A stretch of 64,000 bases of DNA from Agrypnia vestita (lineage: Eukaryota > Arthropoda > Insecta > Trichoptera > Phryganeidae): contig JADDOH010001553.1 in assembly GCA_016648135.1 (NCBI GenBank), positions 62,001 through 126,000 of the forward strand, in the 5' to 3' direction. Numbering within the stretch: the first letter of the stretch is position 1; each line of letters starts with the position of its first letter. Shown here piece by piece: positions 11,203 to 21,262 of this stretch. The notes under the pieces were generated by a model. The model worked only from the letters and a program-made list of their open reading frames with translations, searched no databases and was not told the origin of the DNA. Position numbers and translations under genes: made by a program.

Positions 11203-11475
11203 TTATGATTCTGTATAATTTGTATGTAAAATTTGTAAACCCTTATTAATATCAAAAGAATGACCCGTAGCCAAAAGATGGTTAGAAAATTCAGAATAAT
11301 TATTACTATTTAAACACCTTAAGTGTTCTTTAATTCTAATTTCAAAATTTCTACACGTTTTTCCTATATAAAAATAATCACAATCATTACAAATTAATTT
11401 ATAAACACCCGATTTTTTTTTTAAATTATCCTTATCTTTATTATTTAATATGTATTTTTTAAATTTATTATTAGT
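11203..11475 (-). CDS. PLE GIY-YIG endonuclease domain, left arm
   Basis: The peptide contains SGVYKLICNDCDYFYIGKTC, followed by RNFEIRIKEHLRCLNSNNYS and HLLATGHSFDINKGLQIL. These are the GVY...YIG pair of the GIY-YIG fold, the arginine of the second helix and the downstream HLL..GHSF block of PLE endonucleases. In PLEs this domain sits at the C-terminus after the reverse transcriptase and cuts target DNA for priming. The reverse-transcriptase part is absent here: the frame runs back into the palindrome centre instead. The reading continues past 11203 with a frame interruption, so the conserved glutamate region (LEILEI) is out of this frame. It is a 5'-truncated copy with a recognisable but incomplete domain and is probably not expressed. 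Confidence 0.7.
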   Translation of the reverse strand, partial: TNNKFKKYILNNKDKDNLKKKSGVYKLICNDCDYFYIGKTCRNFEIRIKEHLRCLNSNNYSEFSNHLLATGHSFDINKGLQILHTNYTES

Positions 11476-11520
11476 ATAAAAAGCTGGTTGAATAACTAAT
11501 AATAAATTTAAAAAATACAT

Positions 11521-11830
11521 ATTAAATAATAAAGATAAGGATTATTTTTATATAGGAAAAACGTGTAAAAATTTTGAAATTAGAATTAAAGAACACTTAA
11601 GGTGTTTAAATAGTAATAATTATTCTGAATTTTCTAACCATCTTTTGGCTACGGGTCATTCTTTTGATATTAATAAGGGTTTACAAATTTTACATACAAA
11701 TTATACAGAATCACAATTTGATAAATTAGAAATTTTGGAAATAAGAAAGAGTGTAAATAGTAAATTGAATATTATAAATAATCAGGTCCTTTTTGCAAAT
11801 AGTTATCTTTTAAATTTATTTTCATATTAA
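11521..11830 (+). pseudogene. PLE GIY-YIG domain with a 51-bp deletion, right arm
   Basis: The frame reads LNNKDKD directly into YFYIGKTCKNFEIRIKEH, then HLLATGHSFDINKGLQIL, LEILEIRKSVNSKLN and NSYLLNLFSY before the stop. Compared with the left arm, 17 residues including the GVY strand are gone without a frameshift. GAT occurs at both edges of the deletion, consistent with a microhomology event. The GIY half of the active site is therefore missing, so an active nuclease is not expected. The reading frame itself is open across 100 codons. Confidence 0.7.
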
Positions 11831-11916
11831 TTAGGTACTTTATATTATTATTTTCCATATATAACTTTTTAATATTTTGATCTATACTTCGATTTTTAAA
11901 TATTATTTTTGTTTTC

Positions 11917-11944
11917 CTGATGAATAAGCCATTGGCTTTGAAAC
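11917..11944 (+). ncRNA. Hammerhead-like core in the right PLE tail
   Basis: CTGATGA (11917-11923), stem II AAGCC/GGCTT, GAAAC (11940-11944). It is identical to the left arm's motif in inverted orientation. The pair could also fold on each other in a transcript crossing the palindrome. Confidence 0.55.
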
Positions 11945-12011
11945 ATGTTGATTTTTTTCAATAAATAAGTGGTTTAAACAAAGTTAATTTATATTAATTA
12001 AATTCAGGAAT

Positions 12012-12694
12012 ATTTAAAAATGTAAACTTTGAAGTAGCTTATCCCCATAACAATTGATGAGTTACGACATAATCAACTCACAATTTAAGCTGGAATCTAC
12101 CTGTAAAGTATTGTGGACTAGCTCTAATACAGTGAAATACTTGATGTAAACGTAAGACACCGTTTCGTAGTTTGATATTAACCCGTCTTGTAGGTATAAT
12201 ATAATAATTTCAATCTTCAAAATGGATGGAATAAAAAAATGTTTACTCTACTTGTGTTCAATTACATATTATCACTCGAAGTTTTATGTATTACGTACCG
12301 TAAACTGGGGTGAACAGGGACAGCTTTTAATGTTTCTAATACTATAAATCTACATATGTAAATATTATTAATACACGTCCTATGTTTTTTATTTGTTCTA
12401 TGATCCCTTTATATCCATTCACCTGAGTTTGTTCCACCTGGTTTTGAAAAACAGAAAAAATCAATTTCGATCTCTGACCCTATTTACCTTACGATGGGAC
12501 AAATAGGTCAATAAGACAAATTATATTTTATGCTGATTTACTTACGCATGGGAACATAGGAAAATCAAACTCGAAATAAAGTAAAAATAATTTCATCAGA
12601 TAAGCATCATCATCGCACCCAAATCCAAACATACAAACCCACTCTTATTAAACTATGCAGAGTTACCAATCTCTACCAAATTTTGCAAGGGGGA
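12012..12694. other. AT-rich stretch without a gene
   Basis: No domain-bearing frame or repeat boundary seen. Confidence 0.5.
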
Positions 12695-12838
12695 GTTGTA
12701 AGTTTAGAAATAAAACATAAAAAGGAATTCGAACTCGGGTATTAGTTTTCTTATCAATATGACATTCACCAACTTTGCTATCTTCCTCTTAATATTCCCG
12801 TTACAACCATCCTTCCACCTGGCACCGGTAAGTTAGTA
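12695..12838 (-). repeat. Dispersed repeat R1, minus-strand copy
   Basis: The complement carries GTTGTAACGGGAATATT and AAGTTGGTGAATGT, then an ACCCGAGTTCGAATTCC-like block. Copies in the plus orientation lie at 23735-23870 and 26970-27110. Length is about 140 bp. I see no terminal repeats and no coding; the class is unknown. Confidence 0.6.
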
Positions 12839-12839
12839 A

Positions 12840-13105
12840 TCCCAATTATAATAATTTCGTTGTCTGTCTGTCCGTCCGTCCGTATGTCCCCGTAACTTCG
12901 GGTGACGTCCGTAACTTCGTTGTAGTATTTTTTATTTCGTTTTTTTACATAAAAATTAAAAAAAATATATATACGTAATTTTTTTTCATTTAAATTTTTA
13001 CGTTTTTTTTATTATTATATTTTATTTTTTATAAAAATCAATAAATACTTATTCCTCAAGAGCTGACATGTAAAAGTACCGTCATTTTTGACGGGTTACA
13101 GCTAG
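12840..13105 (+). mobile_element. Non-autonomous Helitron, family 1 (short)
   Basis: Begins TCCCAATTATAATAATTTCG with a GTCTGTCTGTCC-type run, and ends with the perfect hairpin CCGTCA/TGACGG, ten bases, then CTAG before T. The interior is mostly AT-rich filler. It shares both ends with 703-1150 and 25914-26381. Confidence 0.75.
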
Positions 13106-13592
13106 TATATAATACTTTTGTTTATCTGTACGTTATATGGTTTCATTTCAAGATTCATCACACCAAGTTCTATTGACTTGTTTCTATCGTCGCCTTTGTA
13201 ATGAAACTCGGCCATCCAACCGCAGATTAATAAACTCCGCTCTGTGAATAATCATATGTATTTGGATTCATGTATCGTTATTACACTACTCATTATGATG
13301 AATTTTTTTAATGCTACATAGTTCTTCCTAGTATTCGTTCCTCTGGTATTCTGAGCACATGTTCAATCCACCTCATTTGTTATTTTTCTATATTTAGGAG
13401 TAGGGACTCCAGGCCAAATGTGTGTGTCTTATGTCGGCACTTTTCACTCTGACCATCTGAGTGTGACTCCTGCTACCCCCCATAGAAATCTCATCCCGGT
13501 AAGATTATTTTTTGTAATCGTAAATAATTTGTGTATTCATTCTTTGTTTTCACCAATGTACCTGCGTACGTTGTATTCTTATTAGGTAATTA
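13106..13592. other. No gene seen
   Basis: The short segment 13330-13480 has a CATGTTCAATCCACCTCATT-type sequence resembling pieces of retrotransposon tails on the minus strand, but too little remains to classify. Confidence 0.35.
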
Positions 13593-14058
13593 CTAGCGGT
13601 CTGTAACTGGCATTGACCGGGTAACAGATTTATTTTTAAAAAATTGTGGAGGGAAGATGCAAAACCTCTAAATAATAACAATGTTTCCATTTTATCCAGA
13701 CGGGAGGTGAATGGGATGTCCGCGAGAGTGATGGGAAATGACATATTTTCATCAAAGTTGCAAAATGCAATTAGAAATGCTTCATTCAATTCTGTACGAT
13801 TATTCATACGTACAATTGTATAGATAACATAATGATCAAGCAGGGTCCTAAAGAATAAGAACGCAAAATTTGAGTCGGACATGTCAAACGGTATAAATTT
13901 GTATAGAAAATATATCAGGGATGGGGATGGGGTAAATGTCGCCTTTGTTACCCGCCGGGTCCTAAAGAATAAATATGCAAAATTTGGTTAAGATCGGTCG
14001 AATGGTGTAGATTTGTATAGAGAACAGACAGACAGGCATTGAGTTTTATTGGTGTAGA
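13593..14058 (-). mobile_element. Helitron, family 2, minus strand
   Basis: On the minus strand it starts with TC after an A (14058) and reads CTCAATGCCTGTCTGTCTG, CTATACAAATCTACACC and AGGACCCGGCGGGTAAC, the same head and first satellite unit as the elements at 24393 and 33358. The proposed 3' end is CTAG at 13596-13593, supported only by the size match with the 459-bp copy at 52145 and a weak hairpin (CGGTC/GACCG). The 5' half is certain, the 3' limit less so. Confidence 0.6.
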
Positions 14059-14059
14059 T

Positions 14060-16900
14060 TAACATAAGTTTATATACATAATGAAAAAGGAAACAGATTA
14101 ATTAATTATCACAATAATTTTAAAAACATTATTACGAAGATAATAAATACCTCACTTAATCAGTATAAATCCTTCTTATTTATTAGTTATTCCCTTAATT
14201 TTTCTTTTAGGCTTTTATAAAATTGCGTGGAAGTTCATTAAATATTTTTTCGGTATCACAATGTCTTAAAAAGTATAATGACTTACAAAAATATGTTTTT
14301 ACTTAAGAGATTCGATTTGGAATGAAAAATTAAAAAACTACGCGTGTTATAGAAATACGGCTTGTTTACTAAGGGATTTAATTATGCAAAAATAAACACT
14401 TTACTTGCAGTATAAATGTGTCTTAAACATACGCGTGGGTAGACGTTTTTCTGCTGTGACCCGTTCCCCTCTCCTAAATGACTTTATAATAAATAATTTT
14501 ATTCAACTACGTGTATATTTTATACTCTGTGTTTGGCTTATATTTTTTCAAGCGTGATTGGGAGATTCCCAATTCGTAAAGTTAAATGGGAGGAGGCGTC
14601 TAGTTACATTTTAGAATATTGGCACTCTCCGCTTTTATACCACACCCTCTTCTCGATATATAAATTTGATATAGATGATCATATCCCTCCTCCTGCCTTA
14701 GTCAACTTTTGCGTACATCGTTGTTACTCTCGCGTTACTTTAAAAGCAACGCCTGCTATGAACCGCTAGACATTTATTTAGTATATTTGGACATTAGTAT
14801 TTTCTAATCCGCTTAATAGTCACGTATTTCACTTAATGGTGGTGGGCAGAACCCTTAATACTTAATCATACTTCTTTGCACTGCACAAAGAAAAATGTGA
14901 ATTATTTGGTTTTCACACGCCACGTGGAACTACCCTCGAGTGTGTAGGTACATATTAACATAATTATTTATGATTTGGTCTGCACACAACGGCCTCACAG
15001 CTCCACTAAACGTTCCCTGTGCGCTACACGAATCACGTTTCAAAGCAATTTATCGCCGATGTGAAGTCTGAGGGAAGAATCCGACTATCAACGAAATCTT
15101 CCGGTGTTCATATCAATCATTTTCTAAGTAACATTGTTCGTCACTATTTTAACGATGTTCATCACTCACGCTATCGCTTTGATGCTACGCTAGATGGCGC
15201 TGTTTTCACAGCCTTCACACAACCAGATGGCGATGTTTGCACGCTACGTACTACGATTTCGCGATAATTTCATTTTTTGTGAAAATTAAATTTTAATTGT
15301 CATTTTTTATAAACCGGAGCAAATTAAGTAGAATTTCAGCAATTAGAGATAATAGGACATTTGTATTAACAGAAACAGTGAGTCCATTCATATTTTTAGG
15401 TGTGTCGTGTCAATGTAAAAATTTTATTTGTATTTTGACTAATTAATTTACAGTGAATGGCATTCTCATTCAATCCCTTCCTCTTGTGTGGTGTATGTGT
15501 TCATATTAATTTGCGTATATTTTTGTATTAAACTCTGCCGATATGTTTCCACAGAAGGATTTAAAAATAAATATCTACCATAGAATTAAACTATATTATC
15601 AGTTTGAATGTTATCATGTTAAATAAAATCCAAATTACTTTGTTTTCAGCATTTCAATAGACCAAATATCAACATTTTTCGAAAATATTGTTCCCATTTT
15701 CAGGATAACTAGTATACTAAAGTTAAATATAGATTTACATTGTAAAAGGGTTAAAAAAAATTTTTTTTCTAACTCTCCCTCCCCTTCCAACTTTTTCTTA
15801 TTAATTATTAACGGATACAACAATACCTTTGAATTATTAAGAAGAAAAAAAAACATGAACATGACCACACTGTACAAAAAGAAAAGATGAAATAAGATTA
15901 CCATTCCGAAAGAAAAAAAGATCGCACACTTATATCATGTACAGTGGAATGAAATTATGTATGAAACTACCGGGGAATATTAGGGACGAAAAAAATATAA
16001 CGATATATTAAGAAAAAACTAAAAAGTACGTGATACTTACTTTTCAATAAAAATTAAATATACTTTGATTTTATTTTATTGAATTAATGCCACCACAAAG
16101 TGTATGTAATCCTTCTTTCAGAAGAACAACTGTTGTACTGATATTGTAAAACCTATTTCTTATAAAAATTATTATCACAGCTTTAATTTTCTCTTGTTTT
16201 ATTTTTATTTTTGTGTACTCCTACGGTTGTGTATAAAAAATATTTTTTTCCACGTTTTTTGACTATTTTTACCTAATTGACATTCCCCTTTAATAGATTT
16301 GACATTTATGTAAATCGATGGTGAAGCCGTCACGTATCTGGACAAATTTTAAATGCAAAACTGTACATGACTCAATTAAAAGCTTCAATATCGCATTTCT
16401 GACGCATATCAATTATGTGATTCGATGGCAATTGGCGTATGCAAGTTTCATGCACGTGGGTAGATACTGTTGGAAAATCCACGACTACAATGCTTTCACA
16501 TTATTGTGTTTAATCGGAATTAATATTTAACATGCTCATTAGTGTATTAGCGAACAGAAAATTGTTGGAAATGAAATTATGTAAATTGTCAAAAAAAAAT
16601 ACAAAGTATTGTATGCCTAGGCTGCAATATAAATGAACATTGGGATGACAGATTATTAAAAATTATATTAACTTTGTAAACTCTACTGAATTTAATGTAT
16701 TTTATATTTTCACTACTTATATTTCGAGAGGATCAGAATCTCTCATCGATAGGTGAAGTATCAATATGATCGAGAGAGAATACAAAGTAAACGCTAAATC
16801 CATCAATAATATGAACATTGTGATCTTTCTGTTGAAATCAAATACATTGAGTAAGCTAGTGCAACCTTTACTCGCATGATATGTGCATATGTTTTGCTGT
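14060..16900. other. No gene seen; GC-richer patch near 14880-15270
   Basis: Mostly AT-rich. The patch at 14880-15270 is base-balanced, contains an 82-codon open frame with no recognisable domain (15019-15267) and repeats the phrase GATGTTCATC/GGTGTTCATATC. Codon use and the lack of motifs make a protein doubtful. The rest has no repeat boundaries I can define. Confidence 0.4.
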
Positions 16901-16904
16901 TATG

Positions 16905-17220
16905 ATCTAAGCCTTGGATTAAAAATGGTCAGATGTTATGTATTATCAGTATTATACGGAATAGAAGCATGGAAGTATTAAGACGATTTGAAGCATTTGA
17001 AGTGTGGATCTACAGATAATACTCAAAATCAGCTGAATTAATTGTTAATAAATTATAGTTTCGAAAACAATGAGTTAAAGTCCAAGAATTTATATATTTC
17101 AGACGCGTAATGATATGCTCAGAGCACTTGAGGTAATGGTTTGACTAGCCCACTACAGAGCTTTTACGGGGCGCAGAAAATAAAATCATTTGAAAGGATA
17201 GAGCGCGAGAAGAAGAACTA
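16905..17220 (+). pseudogene. Non-LTR retrotransposon reverse-transcriptase tail (fossil)
   Basis: The plus strand reads DLSLGLKMVRCYVLSVLYGI, then EAWKY, and after a frameshift RRFEAFEVWIYR, a stop and YSK. This follows the thumb region of insect non-LTR reverse transcriptases (L..R..CY..S.LLYG.E.W...RLEAFEMW.YRR). A further decayed stretch around 17170-17215 (GAQKIKSFERIEREKK) fits the downstream part. Frameshifts and stops make it dead. It belongs to the same type of tail as 10341-10595, which supplies the next conserved block. Confidence 0.65.
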
Positions 17221-17244
17221 TTGAATATTGAAGAAATACTTATT

Positions 17245-17400
17245 TTTGGTGTAGTGGTCATTACGCTCGCCTAGTGATCTGGTGATCGGTGTTTCGAGCC
17301 CCATTCCAGGACACCAGCAAGTTAGTCCTAATAGTAAGAATATTGATGCGACACGTATTCCGTGTTCGCATCTCTATTTAAAAAAAAATATGTCTAAATA
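17245..17400 (+). mobile_element. tRNA-derived SINE (AGTTAGTCC family)
   Basis: A tRNA-like head has an A box TGGTGTAGTGG at about 17258 and a B box GTTTCGAGCCC at about 17291. It is followed by AGTTAGTCC and the body phrase TATTGATGCGACACGTATTC. Internal RNA polymerase III boxes of this type define tRNA-derived SINEs. Related pieces are at 8095-8290 and 55898-55980. Confidence 0.7.
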
Positions 17401-18195
17401 ATTGTCCATTGATTCCGACACGTTAAATTGACACTCTTTGGAGTAAAAAATAGTTTGAAACGAATTTGTATGTGTCACACCACATTACAACCATGAGCCA
17501 TGCACATAAACTAGAAATATATTTGTCATTAATGGTTGAAGTTCAAATTGTTGTTGATAAAAATTAAAGTAATTTTTTTAAATTTTTATAAACGCTTTGA
17601 TTACGATTAAAACTAAAATCTGGGCAACACATCAATATTACTCTACCTATAGCTTTACTAAAGGATCTAACTGTTTGATGAATTCGTTATCTGTGACTTT
17701 CTGTTAACCCTAGGTTAAGTGATTGCATAAGCCACAAATCCTGCGTATTCTTTATGCAAAAAGCTTACTGATAAATCAAGCATATATTCCATTTAATGTA
17801 TACGAGTATATTAATTAATTGAAAATCCTGCTCTTGCCATAAATTGAATAAATAATAATAGTAGTGTCACATTTGTTTTGTGTTTAAAAGGCAATAAATA
17901 GTTATAAAATGTCCAGCATTATATCGTGACATTTAAAGTAGTGATAATTATAATAATACTGATAATTTTATACCTGGAATGGAATCTGAACATGAAATTT
18001 GGATTCCGCACACTTGAGTTCCTTAAGCATATTTTTACACGTTGGTTCTTCTTATCATCGTGTTAATTAGAAACGTATTTAGTGGAAATTTAAAAAAATG
18101 AATATGAAAAATTTCATGTCTTCTTGTAATAAATATTATTTTTAATTAAATTATTTCTTTATACACCTATGGTTTGCGTACACGGTGAATAGATA
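17401..18195. other. AT-rich stretch without a gene
   Basis: No domain-bearing frame, RNA gene or bounded repeat recognised. Confidence 0.5.
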
Positions 18196-18260
18196 TTAAC
18201 CCATCAGTGGTACGGTACAAATTTCTTTTGCGCACGGTATCGTTGGGTCAATGTGACCCG
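18196..18260. mobile_element. Possible piggyBac-like terminus
   Basis: TTAA is followed by CCCATCAGTGGTACGG, and about 45 bases later by the hairpin GGGTCA-ATG-TGACCC. A TTAA target site, a terminal CCC and a sub-terminal GGGTCA/TGACCC are all seen in piggyBac-like elements. I could not find the matching right end, so this may be a solitary or coincidental end. Confidence 0.3.
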
Positions 18261-18708
18261 ATAAATCAATTACGATATATATAAATACATCGAGAATAGT
18301 AATAAAAATATATTATTTAACATTTTTCTTGCTAAAGATAATATTGCATCATTTTGCAAAGTGGAAGGCATATCATATCTTGGTTTTGTATTTTTTGGCT
18401 CACTTGAAGATGCTTAATCTTTTGGTAATCAAATAATGTCTAATAAATAACGAAATATTCAATACACCATTATACGTCGTGCATACTTATTGTATGTTTA
18501 TAAAACCCAAATTTTTAATCATAGATAGATATACATATTTAAATTGTTTCCACAAAATCGATCTTGCAAAGTTTTCATGTGCATATTCATCATCGTTATC
18601 AGATAAAATATCACACTATCATTTATCTTCGTATAATATTGCTTGGGTTATAATATTTCTTTTGCAATAAAATATCACAACCACTATGAAAAAAGTCACA
18701 CTAGTGAG

Positions 18709-18740
18709 AAAAACCTGCCAGCTGGGTCTGGCAGGTTTTT
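18709..18740. repeat. Perfect 13-bp hairpin with T-run
   Basis: AAAAACCTGCCAG (18709-18721) and its exact complement CTGGCAGGTTTTT (18728-18740) flank a six-base loop, followed by ACGA and ten T residues. It looks like a bacterial intrinsic terminator, but the surroundings are eukaryotic, so it is more likely part of a DNA-element end. It lies 450 bp from the possible piggyBac terminus. Confidence 0.7.
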
Positions 18741-19236
18741 ACGATTTTTTTTTTCGATTCTGACCCTAATTAGATGAAGTGTGAAAATAAATCATTAAAT
18801 TTTAAATTGTAGTTGGATGAACATTTACCATACCTTAAATAATACTAAAAGTTTCGAATAAAAAATAAATAAAAGTAAGCGAATAATGCTTTTCCAGTTC
18901 AAATTCAAGTACAGCGACGTATGAGTGGCTTAGAGCCAGACGTAAGAAAAACCAATTGTGATATTTGTATTGTTGTGGTGTACCAGAATAAACGTGTGAA
19001 TCAATGCCGGAGTTTCATTGGCCGTACCTAACCATCACATTAAGAAATGGGTAAAAGTACAAACACATGTGGAAATGCCAGTACGGTTAAATCAATTAAA
19101 ATTGAAAATCTCAGCTGGCTACTTTCATCGTATAAAAGGCTCCGCAAGTTTTGTTCAGTGATCCACGGGAGGGTGAGTGACCGAAGCTAAGATGGTTTAA
19201 TGATGTGATAGTAGACTGTCGTACTCTAGGAGTCAT
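18741..19236. other. No gene seen
   Basis: AT-rich with no bounded repeat; it forms the left flank of the hAT element. Confidence 0.5.
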
Positions 19237-19772
19237 GTGATGACTAGGGAATGCAATCCCGAGTCGGGATTGCCCTTTTGGGATCCCTCGAGATTTGAAT
19301 TTCCAATCCCGCGGGATCCCTACGGATCGGGGTCCCGAATACTTTTGTGTTTTTTTGTTTTGTTTAAAGAGCTGAATAGCAATTAACGACAATGCCAGGC
19401 ATTTTAATGTCAACAATTTTAATAAAATGTTCATTATTAACCATTGCACTAAAGTTTTTGTAGGCGTTTTTCCAAGCATCAATCATTCAATGTAGTAGAG
19501 TAAAAACTATTAACTAGTAGTAGTTTTTATTATTATGTTAGGTTGATAAAATACAGCAAATATTATTCAAAGCTATTTCCATTATTTGAATGTGACATGA
19601 ACATAGGTTTTAAGTAATTACTAAAAGCTCTATAGACATATACAATTAAACATACAAAACATAAAAAATGCTGATTAATCCCGATAATCTCGTCCGATTT
19701 TTCGGTTCGGGATTGATCTCGTAAAATGCCTCGAGATCTCGCGGGATCGGGATTGCATTCCCTAGTGATGAC
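19237..19772. mobile_element. Non-autonomous hAT element with 8-bp target duplication
   Basis: The element occupies 19245-19764 (520 bp). The 17-bp terminal repeats are perfect (TAGGGAATGCAATCCCG and its complement) and are flanked by identical 8-bp copies GTGATGAC at 19237-19244 and 19765-19772. Near both ends the phrase GGGAT/ATCCC recurs many times, as expected for sub-terminal transposase-binding repeats of hAT elements. The interior has no transposase, so it depended on an autonomous relative. The perfect duplication points to a fairly young insertion. Confidence 0.9.
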
Positions 19773-19799
19773 AAACCTGCGGGCAATCCCGTCTCACAC

Positions 19800-20215
19800 T
19801 GTCTTGTGTTACTGTCGATGGCGAGTCCAGATCACAGCGCTGGGGTCTGAGAGACCCGACACGACCACCGCCGGGTACAGTACATTTGGCCCTTGACATG
19901 ACGCGGACCGTGTCGCCCAGAACCGAGGGTCCGCGGGTTCAACGCGGTAGAATGAAGCGGAAGGGCCGCGAAGGGAATAAATTAGAAGTAATGCGCACTT
20001 CAAAGACAATGGTCGGCCTGTGGCAGGACTCGCTCAATGAGGAAAACCCCGCTGGAATACCGGGGAAATGTTTGATCGCCTCGGCTCATTGCGCCCGACG
20101 TTTCGCCTCATTAGTTGCTCAAATTCCAAGATGTCCGCCTAAAGAGCCGCTAGATTCGCAATTAAGATTGGGGCCCGAGCTGTTGGCTGCTGAAACTGCG
20201 CTCGAGAGTTAAGAG
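19800..20215. other. GC-richer island of unknown nature
   Basis: It is clearly richer in G+C than its neighbours and holds overlapping open frames on both strands (108 codons at 19886-20212 on plus, 66 codons on minus). Neither shows a domain, and arginine-rich content on plus fits composition more than selection. It could be an exon, a promoter-type CpG-rich patch or an old repeat. It directly follows the hAT insertion, which therefore split or flanked this island. Confidence 0.35.
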
Positions 20216-20300
20216 AGATTAACTACCGAAAGCGATGACTTCTTTTCTCCTTCGTCAGATGTTGACAATCTTTTTCGTTTCCCTCGCATTACAAAACTTT

Positions 20301-20575
20301 AAGGCGGCACATTCACTGCAAATACATATTTAGGCGTTTTTTTTTTTAGGAAAATGTTGGTTTTTATTATTCATTTATGATTATATTTTCTTAAATATTG
20401 TAAATAATGTCCAGTTTATTACTTTTATAAATATAATAACAAAGGTTCTATATAAGTTCTTGCCTTAAAAAAATTGCAGTCTAGAGTATACATTCTGATA
20501 TAAATGAATAATTAAAACCCACATTTTCATAAAAAAAAACGCCGAAATATGCATTCGCAGTGAATGTCCAGCCTT
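20301..20575. mobile_element. MITE with about 75-bp inverted repeats
   Basis: The left end AAGGCGGCACATTCACTGCA and the right end (inverted AAGGCTGGACATTCACTGCG) continue through a TTTAGGCGTT/TTTCGGCGTT T-run, AAAATGT and ATTATTCATTTA for about 75 bp. The centre is AT-rich and non-coding. No certain target duplication is visible. Confidence 0.75.
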
Positions 20576-21115
20576 TGTCAATCCATTTCATCCTTTTGCA
20601 GTTATTTTTATTGAAAAAATATCCATCACCACATTACCTTATGTACCTAGAAATCTCAGATATGTTTTTTCCTGCATATTTCTTCCTTTGTATTTTTTAA
20701 AAAATATACTATTTGCTGTATTGTTAATAAAAAAAAATTAAATAGAGATGTGAACACGAAAATCTAACAATTAATACTTGTAAAAATCAGAGTTGTATTC
20801 TTTTCGTACGTGTAATCATTATAGCCTTTAATTTTTTAAATCAATATTAAAGGAAATTCGGAAAAAAAAACATATAAATTTTAAAAAAATCTGCATAAAT
20901 TTTAAACAGGTTCCAAATTTATGAAAATTATTCATATTGGAGCAGATGTATTTATAATAGTAATAAAAGTAAATTTTATACCAGTCTATTTCTGTTGGTT
21001 TGTATTATCTCCACGATTGATTATATAACATTGTACACTTCGTCATTTCTGAGGTGATGACATTTGACAGACGTTTTTACATTTATCGTAGAGATTTTAC
21101 GTGTATATAAATAAG
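20576..21115. other. AT-rich stretch without a gene
   Basis: Poly-A and poly-T tracts only; no frame or bounded repeat. Confidence 0.5.
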
Positions 21116-21262
21116 TACAGTAGCCGGCAAACATCTTGAAAATTTTCGGTGTAGTGGGGGGAAGTATGCGCGTATACCATTCCACCAAAGAGACCCAAAT
21201 TTTGTCTTCTGCGCATTCCCCCACTGCGCCAAAAAATTTCTAGAAGTTTGCCGGCAACTGTA
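21116..21262. mobile_element. Mariner-type MITE, 143 bp
   Basis: The terminal repeats CAGTAGCCGGCAAAC and (inverted) CAGTTGCCGGCAAAC continue imperfectly for about 40 bp through AAATTTT and AGTGGGGG. A TA dinucleotide flanks each side (21116-21117 and 21261-21262), the target duplication of Tc1/mariner elements. It is far too short to code for a transposase. Confidence 0.8.

Larger units (their letters stand above)
10921..12003. mobile_element. Penelope-like element palindrome, type A (two 3' ends tail-out)
   Basis: Two nearly identical PLE 3' halves face outward from a 19-base centre (11476-11494). The left copy reads on the minus strand and the right copy on the plus strand. Each has the GIY-YIG region, the 3' untranslated part, a hammerhead-like core and a tail ending near AAGTTAATTTATATTAATT. 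The right arm lacks 51 bp present in the left. AATTCAGGAAT occurs at 10865-10875 and again at 12001-12011, which may be a target duplication although 45 bp separate the left copy from the element. Inverted PLE dimers of this kind are known from other animals. Confidence 0.85.

Noticed and set aside
15019..15267. 82-codon frame as a protein
   Set aside because: No recognisable motif and irregular repeats; kept only as part of a balanced patch.
18709..18740. Bacterial-type intrinsic terminator
   Set aside because: All surrounding content is eukaryotic mobile DNA and AT-rich unique sequence; no bacterial gene is nearby.
19886..20212. 108-codon open frame in a GC-rich patch as a host gene
   Set aside because: No domain, arginine/proline-rich composition fits base bias, an antisense frame is also open, and no splice or start context supports it.
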